Below are positions 1-8,774 of a stretch of 64,000 bases of DNA, piece by piece. The position numbers and the translations under genes were made by a program. Each line of letters starts with the position of its first letter. The first letter of the stretch is position 1. The stretch is from Sulfuricurvum sp. (GTDB lineage Bacteria; Campylobacterota; Campylobacteria; Campylobacterales; Sulfurimonadaceae). Where the stretch lies: NCBI RefSeq assembly GCF_023229695.1, contig NZ_JALNYS010000010.1, positions 62,001 to 126,000 of the forward strand, read 5' to 3'. Below the pieces are notes generated by a model. That model had not been told where the DNA came from, ran no database searches, and saw only the letters and a program-made list of their open reading frames with translations.

Positions 1-39
1 TAGGATATGATTAAAGAATACAAATATATTGAGGTCATT

Positions 40-999
40 ATGTCGCTTTTGGAAAATGTTGATGCTGCTACCAATCTGGCAAAAAACAATGAAGTACAGC
101 TTTTAGTCTTTAAAATTGATGCGTCGGAGGGTTCCCCCTATTATGCTATCAACGTTTTTAAAACCCGTGAAGTTGTCGAGGCGAAGCGCCATCACCTTAC
201 CCTTATCCCGGGAACGCACCCCCTTTTGGAGGGGAGTATTGTTTTGCGTGAAGTCCAAATTCCGATCCTAAATCTTCCAAAATGGCTCGGTGTAGAGCTT
301 GATCCGGTAAAGAAAAAAACCTCAAATCTTTTAATCTGCGATTTCAACGGAGTTATTATCGGGATTCGGATCATGTACGCCTATCGCGTCATTAAGAAAA
401 ACTGGAGCGAAATGCACGCACCCGACTCCTATAGTCTGGGCGACGAGGGGCTTGTGATCAACGATACCCGTCTTGATGACGGAAGTTTATGCCTCGTCCT
501 TGATTATGAAAAACTTCTTTCCGAAGTGATCCCTCAGGCAATGGTCAATGTGGATAAAGCGCTTGAAGGGATTAAAAACCTCCCCATGCCCGAAAAACTG
601 AAAAACGGTACCGTTTTGATTGCCGAAGACTCAAAAACAGCGCAGCGCCATCTCCGCAATATTTTCGACCGTGCCCATTTAAGCTACCAGATTTTCAATA
701 ACGGCAAGGATTTGATCGAGTTTGTCACCCGTCATCCCGACCCTGCATCCATTCCCGCTGTTATTACCGATATCGAAATGCCTGAGATGTCGGGATTTAC
801 CGTTATACAGCGTCTCAAAGCCAATCCCCTTACCAAAGCGATCCCCATTATCGTCAACAGTTCAATGACCGGAGAAAATAACAAACGCGAAGCGGCAGGA
901 CTCGGAGCTGACGGCTTTATCGATAAAACCAAGAGTGAAAATATTTTGCCGTTGATTATCATGAAAATGGAAGCGGCAAAGCAGAAATTACTCTCCTGA
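40..999 (+). CDS. cheV: CheV chemotaxis adaptor (CheW domain plus receiver domain)
   Basis: Cytoplasmic adaptor that links chemoreceptors to the kinase CheA and carries its own phosphorylatable receiver domain. Residues about 15-165 form the CheW-like part and about 190-310 the receiver. The receiver has the acidic pocket (VLIAEDSKT), the phospho-acceptor Asp244 in VITDIEMP and the Lys of FIDKTKS. A length of 319 residues is normal for CheV. An in-frame ATG exists at 7, but GAGG lies five bases before the ATG at 40, so I prefer 40. Several CheV paralogues per genome are usual in Campylobacterota. No other che gene is adjacent, so its receptor partner cannot be told from context. Confidence 0.93.
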   Translation: MSLLENVDAATNLAKNNEVQLLVFKIDASEGSPYYAINVFKTREVVEAKRHHLTLIPGTHPLLEGSIVLREVQIPILNLPKWLGVELDPVKKKTSNLLICDFNGVIIGIRIMYAYRVIKKNWSEMHAPDSYSLGDEGLVINDTRLDDGSLCLVLDYEKLLSEVIPQAMVNVDKALEGIKNLPMPEKLKNGTVLIAEDSKTAQRHLRNIFDRAHLSYQIFNNGKDLIEFVTRHPDPASIPAVITDIEMPEMSGFTVIQRLKANPLTKAIPIIVNSSMTGENNKREAAGLGADGFIDKTKSENILPLIIMKMEAAKQKLLS

Positions 1000-1007
1000 T
1001 CTTACGC

Positions 1008-1118
1008 ACTTTTAAAGAAAAGTCCCTAATACGGCAGAGGTGAATTGGAACAAGCGAAGTGTTCTGAAGGGGATGTTTCCACAGAAACGCTACCCGCATC
1101 TTCGGGATGCGGGAGAAA
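1008..1118 (+). repeat. Dispersed intergenic repeat with 8-bp hairpin (copy A)
   Basis: Lies between the convergent ends of cheV and the carboxylase gene. The core is a perfect stem CCCGCATC / GATGCGGG with a 5-base loop at 1093-1113, preceded by sequence related to the copies near 12.5, 13.5 and 42.5 kb (short blocks such as ACGCACTTTT and GGGATGTTTCC). It may act as a bidirectional terminator between the convergent genes, but there is no strong T-run. Treated as a repeat-family member because the same hairpin recurs in other intergenic gaps. Confidence 0.7.
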
Positions 1119-1125
1119 GAAAAAA

Positions 1126-2958
1126 TTAATCCAGAATAGCCAAAACTTGACCGGCTTCGATCTTATCGTTCGGCTTGACCAAAATACTGCTCAGCACTCC
1201 CTCGCGCGGTGCAACAACATCGATCTCCATTTTCATTGCTTCAAGAATCATAATTTTATCACCTGCATTCACCTTTGATCCCGCTTGCGCTACAAGCTTG
1301 AAAACAGAACCCGGAAGCTCCGCGCAGATTGCATTAGCATTCGCTACAGGCGCTGCAACCGGTGCCGCTGCAACCGGTGCCGCCGGAGCTGCTGCTACGG
1401 TAACTGCAGGTGCAGTTTGAACGCTGGCGTTTCCGCCTACGATTTGTACATTATATTGTTGTCCGTCTACGATTACAGTATAGGTTCCGTTTGCCATAAT
1501 ATTATTCTCCTGTGGTAGTGTTGATTGAAGTGTTTCTTGTGCCGCTTTCGGGCTGTTTTTTCGAACATTGAGTGTTGCTTCCCCTTTAAGGAAAGCAATC
1601 CCTTTAATATCGCATGAAGCAGCGATGAAAATATTTTCATCGCTGACTTCAATCCCTTCTTCCTCCAAACGCCGGCTCCAGTAAGCGATTGATTTGGTCT
1701 CATCGCGATCCGCAATATCGATGGCATTGTCCGTCGTCGGTTCAAGCTTAAGCTGTTCATGCGCGATGCGAACCACTTCCGCATCGGGAGCGGTAGGTGT
1801 TTTACCGAAATAGCCCAGTACCATTTTCCCATACCCGGGGGCAATTTTTTTCCATGGACCCATCAACGCATTGTTGAGTGCCTGCTGGAAGTAAAACTGT
1901 GATACCGGAGTTACGGAGGTACCGTATCCCCCTTTTTCCACCACTTCGCGCATTGCACGAATCACTTCGGGATAACGGTCTAACATATTGTTATCGCGCA
2001 TCATCTGCGTATTTGCGGTCAACGCACCGCCCGGCATCGGAGAAAACGGAATCAAAGGCGATACTTGTGTCGCTTCCGGCGGCATAAAATACTCTTTCAG
2101 GCAATCTTGAAGCGTATCTTCATATTGTAAGATTTTTTCCAATTCCAATCCGCCAAGATCAAAGTTTTTACCTTTGACTGCATGTAACATTGTCAAAATA
2201 TCAGGCTGAGATGTCCCTCCGCTCACCGGAGCCGCCGCCATATCGATACCGTCAATACCTGCATCCAATGCCGCCAGATAGCACGCAACACTCACACCGG
2301 CCGTCTCATGGGTGTGAAGACGCAGATGGGTCCCCTCCGGAACTAAGCGGCGTGCCATTTGAATCGTTTCGTACACTTTTTGAGGGCTGGAAGTTCCGCT
2401 CGCGTCTTTGAAACAGATTGAACTGTACGGAATGCCGGAATCTAAAATTTCACGCAATGTTTTCTCATAAAACGCAACATCATGTGCACCGACACACCCG
2501 GGAGGAAGGTCCATCATCGTGACAACCACTTCATGCTTCAGTCCATGATAAGCGATCCGTTCACCCGAATATTTCAAATTCTCGACATCATTCAACGCAT
2601 CAAAATTTCGAATGGTCGTCGTACCGTGTTTTTTGAACATTTTTGCGTGCAGATCCACCAATTCACGGCTTCCCGTATCCAGCATCACCGTATTAACACC
2701 GCGCGCAAGTGTCTGTAAATTGGCATCCGGTCCGACGATAGCACGGAAACGGTCCATCATCTCAAATGCATTTTCGTTCAGATAAAAGAAAAGACTTTGA
2801 AAACGGGCACCGCCCCCAAATTCGAAATGCCGGATTCCCGCCTCTTTAGCCGCTTCAACCGCAGGGAAGAAATCTTCCATTAGTACCCGTCCGCCAAAAA
2901 CAGATTGAAATCCGTCACGAAAGGTCGTATCCATCACATCGATGTATTTTTTTGCCAT
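1126..2958 (-). CDS. pycB: Biotin-dependent carboxyltransferase: pyruvate carboxylase subunit B / oxaloacetate decarboxylase alpha
   Basis: Transfers a carboxyl group between biotin and pyruvate/oxaloacetate. An HMGL-type TIM barrel fills about residues 5-280 (DTTFRDG near the start, the modified-Lys motif CFKDASG, metal-binding HTHETAG). A conserved carboxylase domain covers about 300-480, then an Ala/Pro/Val-rich linker and a C-terminal biotinyl domain with EAMKM; the biotinylated Lys is residue 576 of 610. No biotin carboxylase subunit and no membrane beta subunit is present in the window, so carboxylase versus decarboxylase cannot be settled. In Campylobacterota this family usually pairs with a separate PycA for anaplerosis. 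The small AAIHHH-repeat gene starts the same transcription unit, 14 bases upstream. Confidence 0.9.
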   Translation of the reverse strand: MAKKYIDVMDTTFRDGFQSVFGGRVLMEDFFPAVEAAKEAGIRHFEFGGGARFQSLFFYLNENAFEMMDRFRAIVGPDANLQTLARGVNTVMLDTGSRELVDLHAKMFKKHGTTTIRNFDALNDVENLKYSGERIAYHGLKHEVVVTMMDLPPGCVGAHDVAFYEKTLREILDSGIPYSSICFKDASGTSSPQKVYETIQMARRLVPEGTHLRLHTHETAGVSVACYLAALDAGIDGIDMAAAPVSGGTSQPDILTMLHAVKGKNFDLGGLELEKILQYEDTLQDCLKEYFMPPEATQVSPLIPFSPMPGGALTANTQMMRDNNMLDRYPEVIRAMREVVEKGGYGTSVTPVSQFYFQQALNNALMGPWKKIAPGYGKMVLGYFGKTPTAPDAEVVRIAHEQLKLEPTTDNAIDIADRDETKSIAYWSRRLEEEGIEVSDENIFIAASCDIKGIAFLKGEATLNVRKNSPKAAQETLQSTLPQENNIMANGTYTVIVDGQQYNVQIVGGNASVQTAPAVTVAAAPAAPVAAAPVAAPVANANAICAELPGSVFKLVAQAGSKVNAGDKIMILEAMKMEIDVVAPREGVLSSILVKPNDKIEAGQVLAILD

Positions 2959-2972
2959 TTTCTGTATAACCC

Positions 2973-3293
2973 CTACTTCTTTAGATTATTATGGTGATGA
3001 ATTGCTGCAACAACAGCGGCCACGCCGATTAAACCGCCGTTTTGAGTTTTCTCAAGTTCATGGTGGTGGATGGCGGCTGCGATTGCGGCAACCTTGGCTT
3101 TTACATCATTCTTCTCTTGAGTATGATGATGAAGAGCGGCAGCGATAGCTGCTATTTTTGCACCTTGTTGCCGTTCATTAAAGGAAACATCGGAAGCCCC
3201 TGCGGCAACTTCAGTTGCAAACTTTCGAGATTCCGGGAGATTTTTGGATTGAAATAGTGAAAAATATTTCTTTATTTTAGTCAGTAATTCCAC
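2973..3293 (-). CDS. Small protein with three AAIAAAIHHH repeats, upstream of pycB
   Basis: About 106 residues. After an N-terminal basic/hydrophobic stretch the C-terminal half holds three tandem copies of an alanine-rich block ending in three histidines (KIAAIAAALHHH, KVAAIAAAIHHH, VAAVVAAIHHH), spaced about 22 residues apart. I chose a GTG start at 3293 because AAGGGG lies ten bases upstream; a longer GTG start at 3323 lacks such a site. Gamma/epsilon subunits of oxaloacetate and methylmalonyl-CoA decarboxylases end in similar AAIAAAL segments that hold the carboxyltransferase. By analogy (inference) this may be a scaffold or assembly subunit for PycB, whose gene follows 14 bases later. 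The tripled module is unusual, and the His clusters could bind metal. Confidence 0.6.
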   Translation of the reverse strand: MELLTKIKKYFSLFQSKNLPESRKFATEVAAGASDVSFNERQQGAKIAAIAAALHHHTQEKNDVKAKVAAIAAAIHHHELEKTQNGGLIGVAAVVAAIHHHNNLKK

Positions 3294-3451
3294 TCTTTTG
3301 TATCCCCTTATTAATTTGCACACGTAATTACACGGTTTGAGATTCTAGTATAAAGTTCATTAAAAAAGATTTACTGAACCCGGTTTCAAAGAACCTTTTA
3401 GTTTCTTTCGTTACAATTCGCCCCATTATTTCACGCACGGAGGAGTCTCTT

Positions 3452-3973
3452 ATGGATCTAAATAAAATCGGTTACGGTGAAAATCCCGATAAAGTTAAAG
3501 CAATTATCGAAATTGCATGCGGATCGAACATCAAGTATGAGGTTGAAAAAGAGAGCGGTGCTCTGGTCCTTGACCGTGTCATGCACTCGGCTATGTACTA
3601 TCCGGCAAACTACGGCTTTGTCAACAAAACCCTTTCTCAAGACGGAGATCCGGCTGATATCTTGATCCTTACCGAGTATCCGATGGTGGAGGGGTGTGTT
3701 ACCAACTGCCGGTTGGTCGGTGTGTTAATTATGGAAGACGAAAGCGGTATCGATGAAAAACTGCTGGCTGTTCCGACGTCAAAAATCGATCCTACCTTTG
3801 AAGAGATTCAAGACCTCGGTGATATTCCGAAACATACTTTGGCAAAAATCAAAAACTTTTTTGAAACGTATAAAATGTTGGAGCCGGGCAAATGGGTAAA
3901 AGTCAAAGGATTTGAGGACAAAGCATCAGCGACTAAAATCCTAGAAGACGCCATCAACAACTATAAAGAATAA
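3452..3973 (+). CDS. ppa: Inorganic pyrophosphatase (family I)
   Basis: Cytoplasmic soluble pyrophosphatase that hydrolyses PPi to phosphate and so pulls biosynthetic reactions forward. 173 residues, typical of bacterial family I. The metal-binding signature is seen in DGDPADILIL, with the substrate-site stretch MYYPANYGFV upstream and the further acidic cluster MEDESGIDEK. A strong GGAGGAG lies ten bases ahead of the ATG. It is followed by a small membrane-protein gene after six bases, probably in the same transcript. Confidence 0.96.
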   Translation: MDLNKIGYGENPDKVKAIIEIACGSNIKYEVEKESGALVLDRVMHSAMYYPANYGFVNKTLSQDGDPADILILTEYPMVEGCVTNCRLVGVLIMEDESGIDEKLLAVPTSKIDPTFEEIQDLGDIPKHTLAKIKNFFETYKMLEPGKWVKVKGFEDKASATKILEDAINNYKE

Positions 3974-3979
3974 TCCGGT

Positions 3980-4270
3980 ATGATCGATTTCGGTACCCAA
4001 GATTTTTTTGCCTATGCGATATTCGGGCTTATTCTTAATTTTATTTTTTCCATTGCGTTCGGTATCTATCTGAGCAAAAATATCGGTATCGAAGAGATGA
4101 TGCTCTCCAAAGGCGAACGCGAGCAACCTTGGTGGATGGGGTTAACCCTCGCCGTTCCGTTTGCGAAAATGGCCATAACCCTCTATCGGGTTGCTATTTT
4201 ACAGATCTATTTCCTTGATCAGGGGAGAACCCATAAAGATTTTTGGGTCTACCTCACCACAGAGGATTAA
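3980..4270 (+). CDS. Small conserved membrane protein, function unknown
   Basis: 96 residues. A clear transmembrane helix occupies about residues 10-32 (FAYAIFGLILNFIFSIAFGIYL) and a second, weaker hydrophobic segment about 52-75, with a charged loop (SKGEREQPWW) between them. I do not recognise a named family. It starts seven bases after ppa, so it is likely cotranscribed with it. No good ribosome site is visible before the ATG, which fits translational coupling to ppa. Confidence 0.7.
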   Translation: MIDFGTQDFFAYAIFGLILNFIFSIAFGIYLSKNIGIEEMMLSKGEREQPWWMGLTLAVPFAKMAITLYRVAILQIYFLDQGRTHKDFWVYLTTED

Positions 4271-4277
4271 GTTTTAC

Positions 4278-4772
4278 TTACTTCTCTTTTTTTAGACACT
4301 CTTTCACTTTATCGGTCGGATGAAACCCTTTTTTCTGACGTTGGGCCCCTTGCTGAGCTCTCATAAACCTCCATTTCCATTCACGATTGTCCAATTTCGG
4401 ATCCATCATTGCAATCCCCCGCGAAAGGAGCATCTCGCTGTAGGTTTCCAAACCGTTGGCATAGAGGAGACACCCCTCCGTGATCTGCTCAAAATGGTAC
4501 GATTGCCCGATAATCAGATGCTCTTTTGCAAATACCCTCTCATGCGGAGAGTTCTGATAAAACGTATCGACCGCTTGAGCGCACTCTTTTGAAGTTTTCG
4601 CCATCGTTTCCAACGGTACGACTCCGAAAGGGGTGCACGAGACGATGGTGTTTTTGTAGAGGAGATTGAGTTTCCCGTTATCCTCAATCGATTTCAGCAT
4701 TCCGAGCGAAATTTCACCGTACAGGGGCAGCCCACTCATCAGGAAAAGAATAAATGTTTCTTTTTTACCCAT
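4278..4772 (-). CDS. Secreted protein, possibly a degenerate staphylococcal-nuclease-like fold
   Basis: 164 residues with an N-terminal hydrophobic segment that could be a signal peptide (ETFILFLMSGLPLYG). The C-terminal half (LLSRGIAMMDPKL then W-W-FMRAQQGAQRQKKGFHP) resembles the end of staphylococcal nuclease domains, where a short-lived 'LV-x-GLAWVY' strand precedes an Arg/Ala-rich helix and a closing GLW. The catalytic Asp/Arg/Glu of active nucleases are not evident, so I would not call it an enzyme. Convergent with the preceding gene, with seven bases between the stops. Confidence 0.45.
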   Translation of the reverse strand: MGKKETFILFLMSGLPLYGEISLGMLKSIEDNGKLNLLYKNTIVSCTPFGVVPLETMAKTSKECAQAVDTFYQNSPHERVFAKEHLIIGQSYHFEQITEGCLLYANGLETYSEMLLSRGIAMMDPKLDNREWKWRFMRAQQGAQRQKKGFHPTDKVKECLKKEK

Positions 4773-5015
4773 TTTTTTCCTTTTTTTCGAAAATTTCTTA
4801 CTCCGAAACTTAAAGTAAGCGAGGATATAATCATTTTTTCTAACATTTTTTACCTATTTAATCCGCCAACCTTAAACTGCCACATCCCTGTACCATGGTG
4901 GCTAATGGGCTATTTCTATTTGTTTTTCTTAACATATTCATTTAAGAAGATGACACCATTGTCCAAAGCCAACTATTCCCCTAAAATTTCACATCTACAT
5001 TAAGAGGTGCGAATA

Positions 5016-5555
5016 TTGAGATTTTTACTATTGATCATTTCCATGACACTGACCCTTTTGGCTTCCGATAGCAGCCAAAAAATCTCCCCCAAACAGCTTC
5101 ACGTCCTTCAGACGGTTCGAGATGTTGCTAAAAGTATACCGGATAAAAACGGTAAGACCTATGAGAACGATCTGAGTGCTATTTGTCTGACCGAAAGCAG
5201 CGCGGGAACCTATGTCATCGGCGATTTTCGACATAAAAAATCATTTACCAAAGCATCACTCGGAGCCATGCAGATACAGGTAATAACGGCTCGCCATGTC
5301 TCAGAGCATGTTAAATCGCTCCGCTGGATCGGTACCCTTAGCGACGTTCAGCTGGCAGGACGATTACTCGGTGATGTCAAACTCTCCGCAAAAATTGCGA
5401 CCCATTACGTTATTTTACTTCATAAAAATCGGACCGGCCATTTTTACGCTATCAGCGGTTATAACGGAGGGCTTACCAATCGCCCCTATTATGAGCGTGT
5501 TATGAAAAACAAAGAAATAGTCGAACGTCTTGTCGTTGAGGGGAAATTGTCGTAA
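5016..5555 (+). CDS. Exported lytic-transglycosylase-like protein
   Basis: About 179 residues with an N-terminal signal peptide (RFLLLIISMTLTLLAS). The lysozyme-like SLT fold is suggested by the catalytic-type Glu in CLTESSAG, then LGAMQIQ and finally ISGYNGG, the three motif blocks of family 1 transglycosylases, which cleave peptidoglycan with formation of anhydro-muramic acid. AAGAGG lies eight bases before a TTG at 5016, so I prefer that start over the in-frame GTG at 5007, which overlaps the ribosome site. Likely periplasmic. It is shorter than housekeeping Slt/Mlt enzymes and more like the small specialised ones. Confidence 0.75.
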   Translation: MRFLLLIISMTLTLLASDSSQKISPKQLHVLQTVRDVAKSIPDKNGKTYENDLSAICLTESSAGTYVIGDFRHKKSFTKASLGAMQIQVITARHVSEHVKSLRWIGTLSDVQLAGRLLGDVKLSAKIATHYVILLHKNRTGHFYAISGYNGGLTNRPYYERVMKNKEIVERLVVEGKLS

Positions 5556-5565
5556 AGATTTTCGT

Positions 5566-5571
5566 TATAAT
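5566..5571 (+). promoter_or_regulatory. Candidate -10 element (TATAAT)
   Basis: TATAAT lies 29 bases before the ATG of the 48-residue membrane protein. No convincing -35 box, as usual for Campylobacterota sigma-70 promoters. Confidence 0.4.
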
Positions 5572-5600
5572 ATCTCCATGTTTTCGGAGGAGGTACATCG

Positions 5601-5747
5601 ATGGATGATGAAAAACTTAAACTGATTCTTGCCGTCTTGGGTGGAATTGTTTTTAGTCTCGTTTTTGTACTTCTGGCATTTGTCCTCCCGTTGCAGGGAG
5701 CTCCCCTTAGCGAACCGCTTCAGACGGAACAACCGCTTCAGCACTAA
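5601..5747 (+). CDS. 48-residue single-pass membrane protein
   Basis: A short gene with a very strong ribosome site (GGAGGAGGT, six bases before ATG) and its own candidate -10. The product begins MDDEKLKLI, then a long hydrophobic helix (residues about 8-32, LAVLGGIVFSLVFVLLAFVL), then a Pro/Gln-rich tail (SEPLQTEQPLQH). Orientation by charge is ambiguous. I do not recognise it. The quality of the start site and the clean membrane helix argue that it is expressed. It converges with the chemoreceptor gene eight bases downstream. Confidence 0.65.
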   Translation: MDDEKLKLILAVLGGIVFSLVFVLLAFVLPLQGAPLSEPLQTEQPLQH

Positions 5748-5755
5748 ACTCGGTT

Positions 5756-7183
5756 TTATACTTTCCTCTCGTTGACCATTGCTTCAAGATAGCCATACAT
5801 CTCTTGACTGTGCTCTTCCATCTTTTCAAAATTGGCAATTATTGTTTGATGATTCTCAATCACCTTGTCTACCGGATCGATAAAAGAGAGATTTAGATTA
5901 ACGTAGCGGTGAATCTCGCTATGGGGTTTTTCAATTTTTGAATAAGCTTGCGTCTTACCGAACTTTTCTTTTGCAAACCCGTTATACCATTGCCCTAAAC
6001 GGCATTCGGCATGGTTTTGAATATCCATCCGTTTATGACGACGGACAATTGAAGTATAGGCATTGGACTTATAGATGGTATGGTCGATTTTGGCGAGGAG
6101 GACATAGACCATATTCTCAATTGCATTGGCATACGATGAGGCCATTTTTGCATCATGGCTAAATTGATTGAAGGTGGACCTGAATGTTTCGATGCTCTCG
6201 ACGGAATTTTGGGCAATCGAATCGGTCAGCTCGGCACTCTCTTGAAGATCGGAAGCATCTTGCTGTAACGTTTGAATCGAGATCGCAATTTCACTCGTCG
6301 CTTTCTGCGTCCTTTCGGCAAGTTTTCGGACCTCATCGGCAACGACGGCAAATCCCCGTCCGTGTTCACCCGCCCGTGCCGCTTCGATAGCGGCATTCAG
6401 GGCGAGAAGGTTTGTTTGTTCGGCAATCTCTTTGATCAAACCGACAATCGACGTAATCTCGCGGGTTTTTTCATTCAGGATATGAATACTCGATGCCGAA
6501 GTGTTTGCACTCAAAATCAGTTCATGCAATTTATCGTTGATTTCCTGAATCGCTCCGATACTACCGTCGGCATTTTGCTCCGTTTGGTAGCTGATCTCAA
6601 CAATTTTTTTAATATTTTCGATAGAGTGATTCAGATCTTTTTGAAGAAGGCCCAGCTCTCCGATTACCCCATGCCCGATTTTTCCGATCGCATTGTTGAT
6701 ATCGGTTGTAAGAATCGCCCCCGTGTCACTTTCCATATTGGCAATAGCACGATTTGTCGTAATCACATTCTCTTTAAATTTCCCCTGAAAAAGGGTCTCT
6801 TCAATTTTGCGGTAACCGCTTTTTTCACTCGCATGTTCGATGGAGGTTGATACTTCCGACATGTATTGGGAGAGTTGATGGGCAAAACTGTTAAAACTCA
6901 AACGCATTTTTTCAAGCTCCCCCCCCTCTTCAAAGTCTTCCAAGCGGCGCTCAAGTTTCCCCGCCTCGGCATCGGTCAATACATCGGTAAATTTTTTGAT
7001 CGTCGATTGAACATGCCGGATGTTCATAAACATATACCATGCCAGCGCAAAATTGGCGATATTAATAACGCGCATGATGTCAAACCCATAATGATAAATC
7101 TCGATGAGCAATGCAACCGTAAAAATAAAAAGCGAAACCATATTCGCATACTGAATTTTGGAAAGTGATGACAACCGTTCCAT
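5756..7183 (-). CDS. Methyl-accepting chemotaxis protein with C-terminal zinc-binding CZB domain
   Basis: 475 residues. Two closely spaced hydrophobic segments near residues 13-30 and 38-55 anchor it without a large periplasmic sensor domain. The long coiled-coil signalling domain carries the invariant hairpin tip ([21 protein letters not shown]) around residue 250. The C-terminal CZB domain shows its His/Cys ligands in [20 protein letters not shown] and PHSEIH. CZB domains bind zinc and are known to sense hypochlorous acid or zinc through the conserved Cys, so this receptor probably reads cytoplasmic redox or metal state (inference). Start supported by GGTTAGG before the ATG. Confidence 0.92.
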   Translation of the reverse strand: MERLSSLSKIQYANMVSLFIFTVALLIEIYHYGFDIMRVINIANFALAWYMFMNIRHVQSTIKKFTDVLTDAEAGKLERRLEDFEEGGELEKMRLSFNSFAHQLSQYMSEVSTSIEHASEKSGYRKIEETLFQGKFKENVITTNRAIANMESDTGAILTTDINNAIGKIGHGVIGELGLLQKDLNHSIENIKKIVEISYQTEQNADGSIGAIQEINDKLHELILSANTSASSIHILNEKTREITSIVGLIKEIAEQTNLLALNAAIEAARAGEHGRGFAVVADEVRKLAERTQKATSEIAISIQTLQQDASDLQESAELTDSIAQNSVESIETFRSTFNQFSHDAKMASSYANAIENMVYVLLAKIDHTIYKSNAYTSIVRRHKRMDIQNHAECRLGQWYNGFAKEKFGKTQAYSKIEKPHSEIHRYVNLNLSFIDPVDKVIENHQTIIANFEKMEEHSQEMYGYLEAMVNERKV

Positions 7184-7409
7184 CCTAACCCTTTATATGA
7201 CTTTTTTCTTTACGCTGATTATAGCCAACATGACACCGACTTAATCACAAATAAATTACATTTATCCAATTTTTTTCCTCCGTTGCAACGGAAAGGGGAG
7301 CGCTTTAAAATAGAAACGAACCATTTACCATTATAAATAGCCATAAGCCAACCCTTTAAAAATCTGGATATACTATAACAATTATTTTGAGATTTTGAAA
7401 AGGCAGTGT

Positions 7410-8741
7410 GTGAACATAAACGTTTCGAATTTTTCCCCTCTCACCCAACATTGCCAAAATATCCGCCATATTTTGATTGTGGAGGATTCTTTAACCCTTT
7501 CCCATCACCTTAAAGAGCAAATTGACAGAAAATTTTCGTTCGACTGCGACACGGCACGTACCAAACAAGAGGCCGAAGAAAGGATTCGGCACAAACGGTA
7601 CGATCTCATTATTTCCGATATCAATCTACCCGACTGTGACGGCAAATTTATCCGCGAATTGATCAACAACGGCCATCGCATTATCGTCATGACCGGGGTA
7701 ACGGATGAAGAGAAACGCTCAAAAATTATCACCCTCCCCATTGTCGATTATGTGGTTAAAAACGACGCCAAAACTCTGGTCAATTATTTGACCCGAACGA
7801 TACAAAGATTGAATGAGAATCAGCATACCGTTATCGGCATTTGTGACGATTCGGCAACTTCACGGCAGATCATGATCCACATGATTGAATCCCAGAATCT
7901 TCAATACATTGAATTTGAAGACGGTCAACAGGTGATTGACTACCTTTCGGACCGAAGTGTCAAAATGGACATTTTACTCACCGATTATCTTATGCCCAAT
8001 ATCGACGGGCTTGAACTGGTTCGGCGGATACGTCACACCTTTTTAAGCGAAGAGTTCCCTATCCTATCTATCTCCGCCTCTGAACGCCCCCATATACTCG
8101 CACAGTTTTTAAAAGCGGGGGCGAACGATTATATCCCCAAAAATGCCGAGAATGAAGAGTTCCTGACCCGACTGAATATGACGCTCGATCACCTCTATAC
8201 CAACCGTCGGAACCAATCGCTGATGGAAGAGCTCGGAAAAGCAGCTACCCACGATTTTCTGACACAGCTTTACAACCGTACCTATTTTTTCTCTCAGATA
8301 CCGCACATTACGGCCAATGCTTCACGTCAAAAAAAGCCGTACGGAATTTTAATGCTCGATATCGACCATTTTAAAAAAATCAACGATACCTATGGGCACT
8401 ATGCCGGAGACAAAGCGATTCAGCATCTGGCAATGGTACTCATGGACATCAGCCGAACATCCGATTATTGTTTTCGATGGGGAGGGGAAGAGTTTTTGAT
8501 TTTAATTCCGATTTGTGAAACATCCCAGGAGCTTCTGCACTTCGGCGAACGGATACGCAACACCGTCGAAAAATCAAAAATCCGTATTGCAGAGGAGAAT
8601 TTCATCTTTCAAATAACCATCAGTATCGGCGGTATACTAGGGTCGGATAATGATGTACAAAGCCTTATTTCCAAAGCGGACGAGATGCTTTACACCGCGA
8701 AAAAATCGGGACGTAATTGCGTCAAAATATACGAAATGTAA
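7410..8741 (+). CDS. Diguanylate cyclase with two receiver domains (REC-REC-GGDEF)
   Basis: Makes cyclic-di-GMP under two-component control. The first receiver covers about residues 15-130 (ILIVEDSLT, LIISDINLP), the second about 140-265 (IGICDDSAT, LLTDYLMP), then a GGDEF domain to the C-terminus with active-site GGEEF at 358-362. RTSD lies exactly five residues before it, matching the product-inhibition I-site RxxD. A GTG start at 7410 is preceded at six bases by AAAAGG, while the in-frame TTG at 7395 has nothing, so 443 residues is my choice. No histidine kinase is adjacent. Resembles PleD in domain order. Confidence 0.92.
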   Translation: MNINVSNFSPLTQHCQNIRHILIVEDSLTLSHHLKEQIDRKFSFDCDTARTKQEAEERIRHKRYDLIISDINLPDCDGKFIRELINNGHRIIVMTGVTDEEKRSKIITLPIVDYVVKNDAKTLVNYLTRTIQRLNENQHTVIGICDDSATSRQIMIHMIESQNLQYIEFEDGQQVIDYLSDRSVKMDILLTDYLMPNIDGLELVRRIRHTFLSEEFPILSISASERPHILAQFLKAGANDYIPKNAENEEFLTRLNMTLDHLYTNRRNQSLMEELGKAATHDFLTQLYNRTYFFSQIPHITANASRQKKPYGILMLDIDHFKKINDTYGHYAGDKAIQHLAMVLMDISRTSDYCFRWGGEEFLILIPICETSQELLHFGERIRNTVEKSKIRIAEENFIFQITISIGGILGSDNDVQSLISKADEMLYTAKKSGRNCVKIYEM

Positions 8742-8774
8742 TCTCTTTTATCGGTTTTTCATTGGGAGCAGAAC

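Noticed and set aside
1093..1113. Hairpin as a simple intrinsic terminator
   Set aside because: No T-run follows on either strand, and the same hairpin with companion blocks occurs in gaps where no terminator is needed; kept as a repeat.
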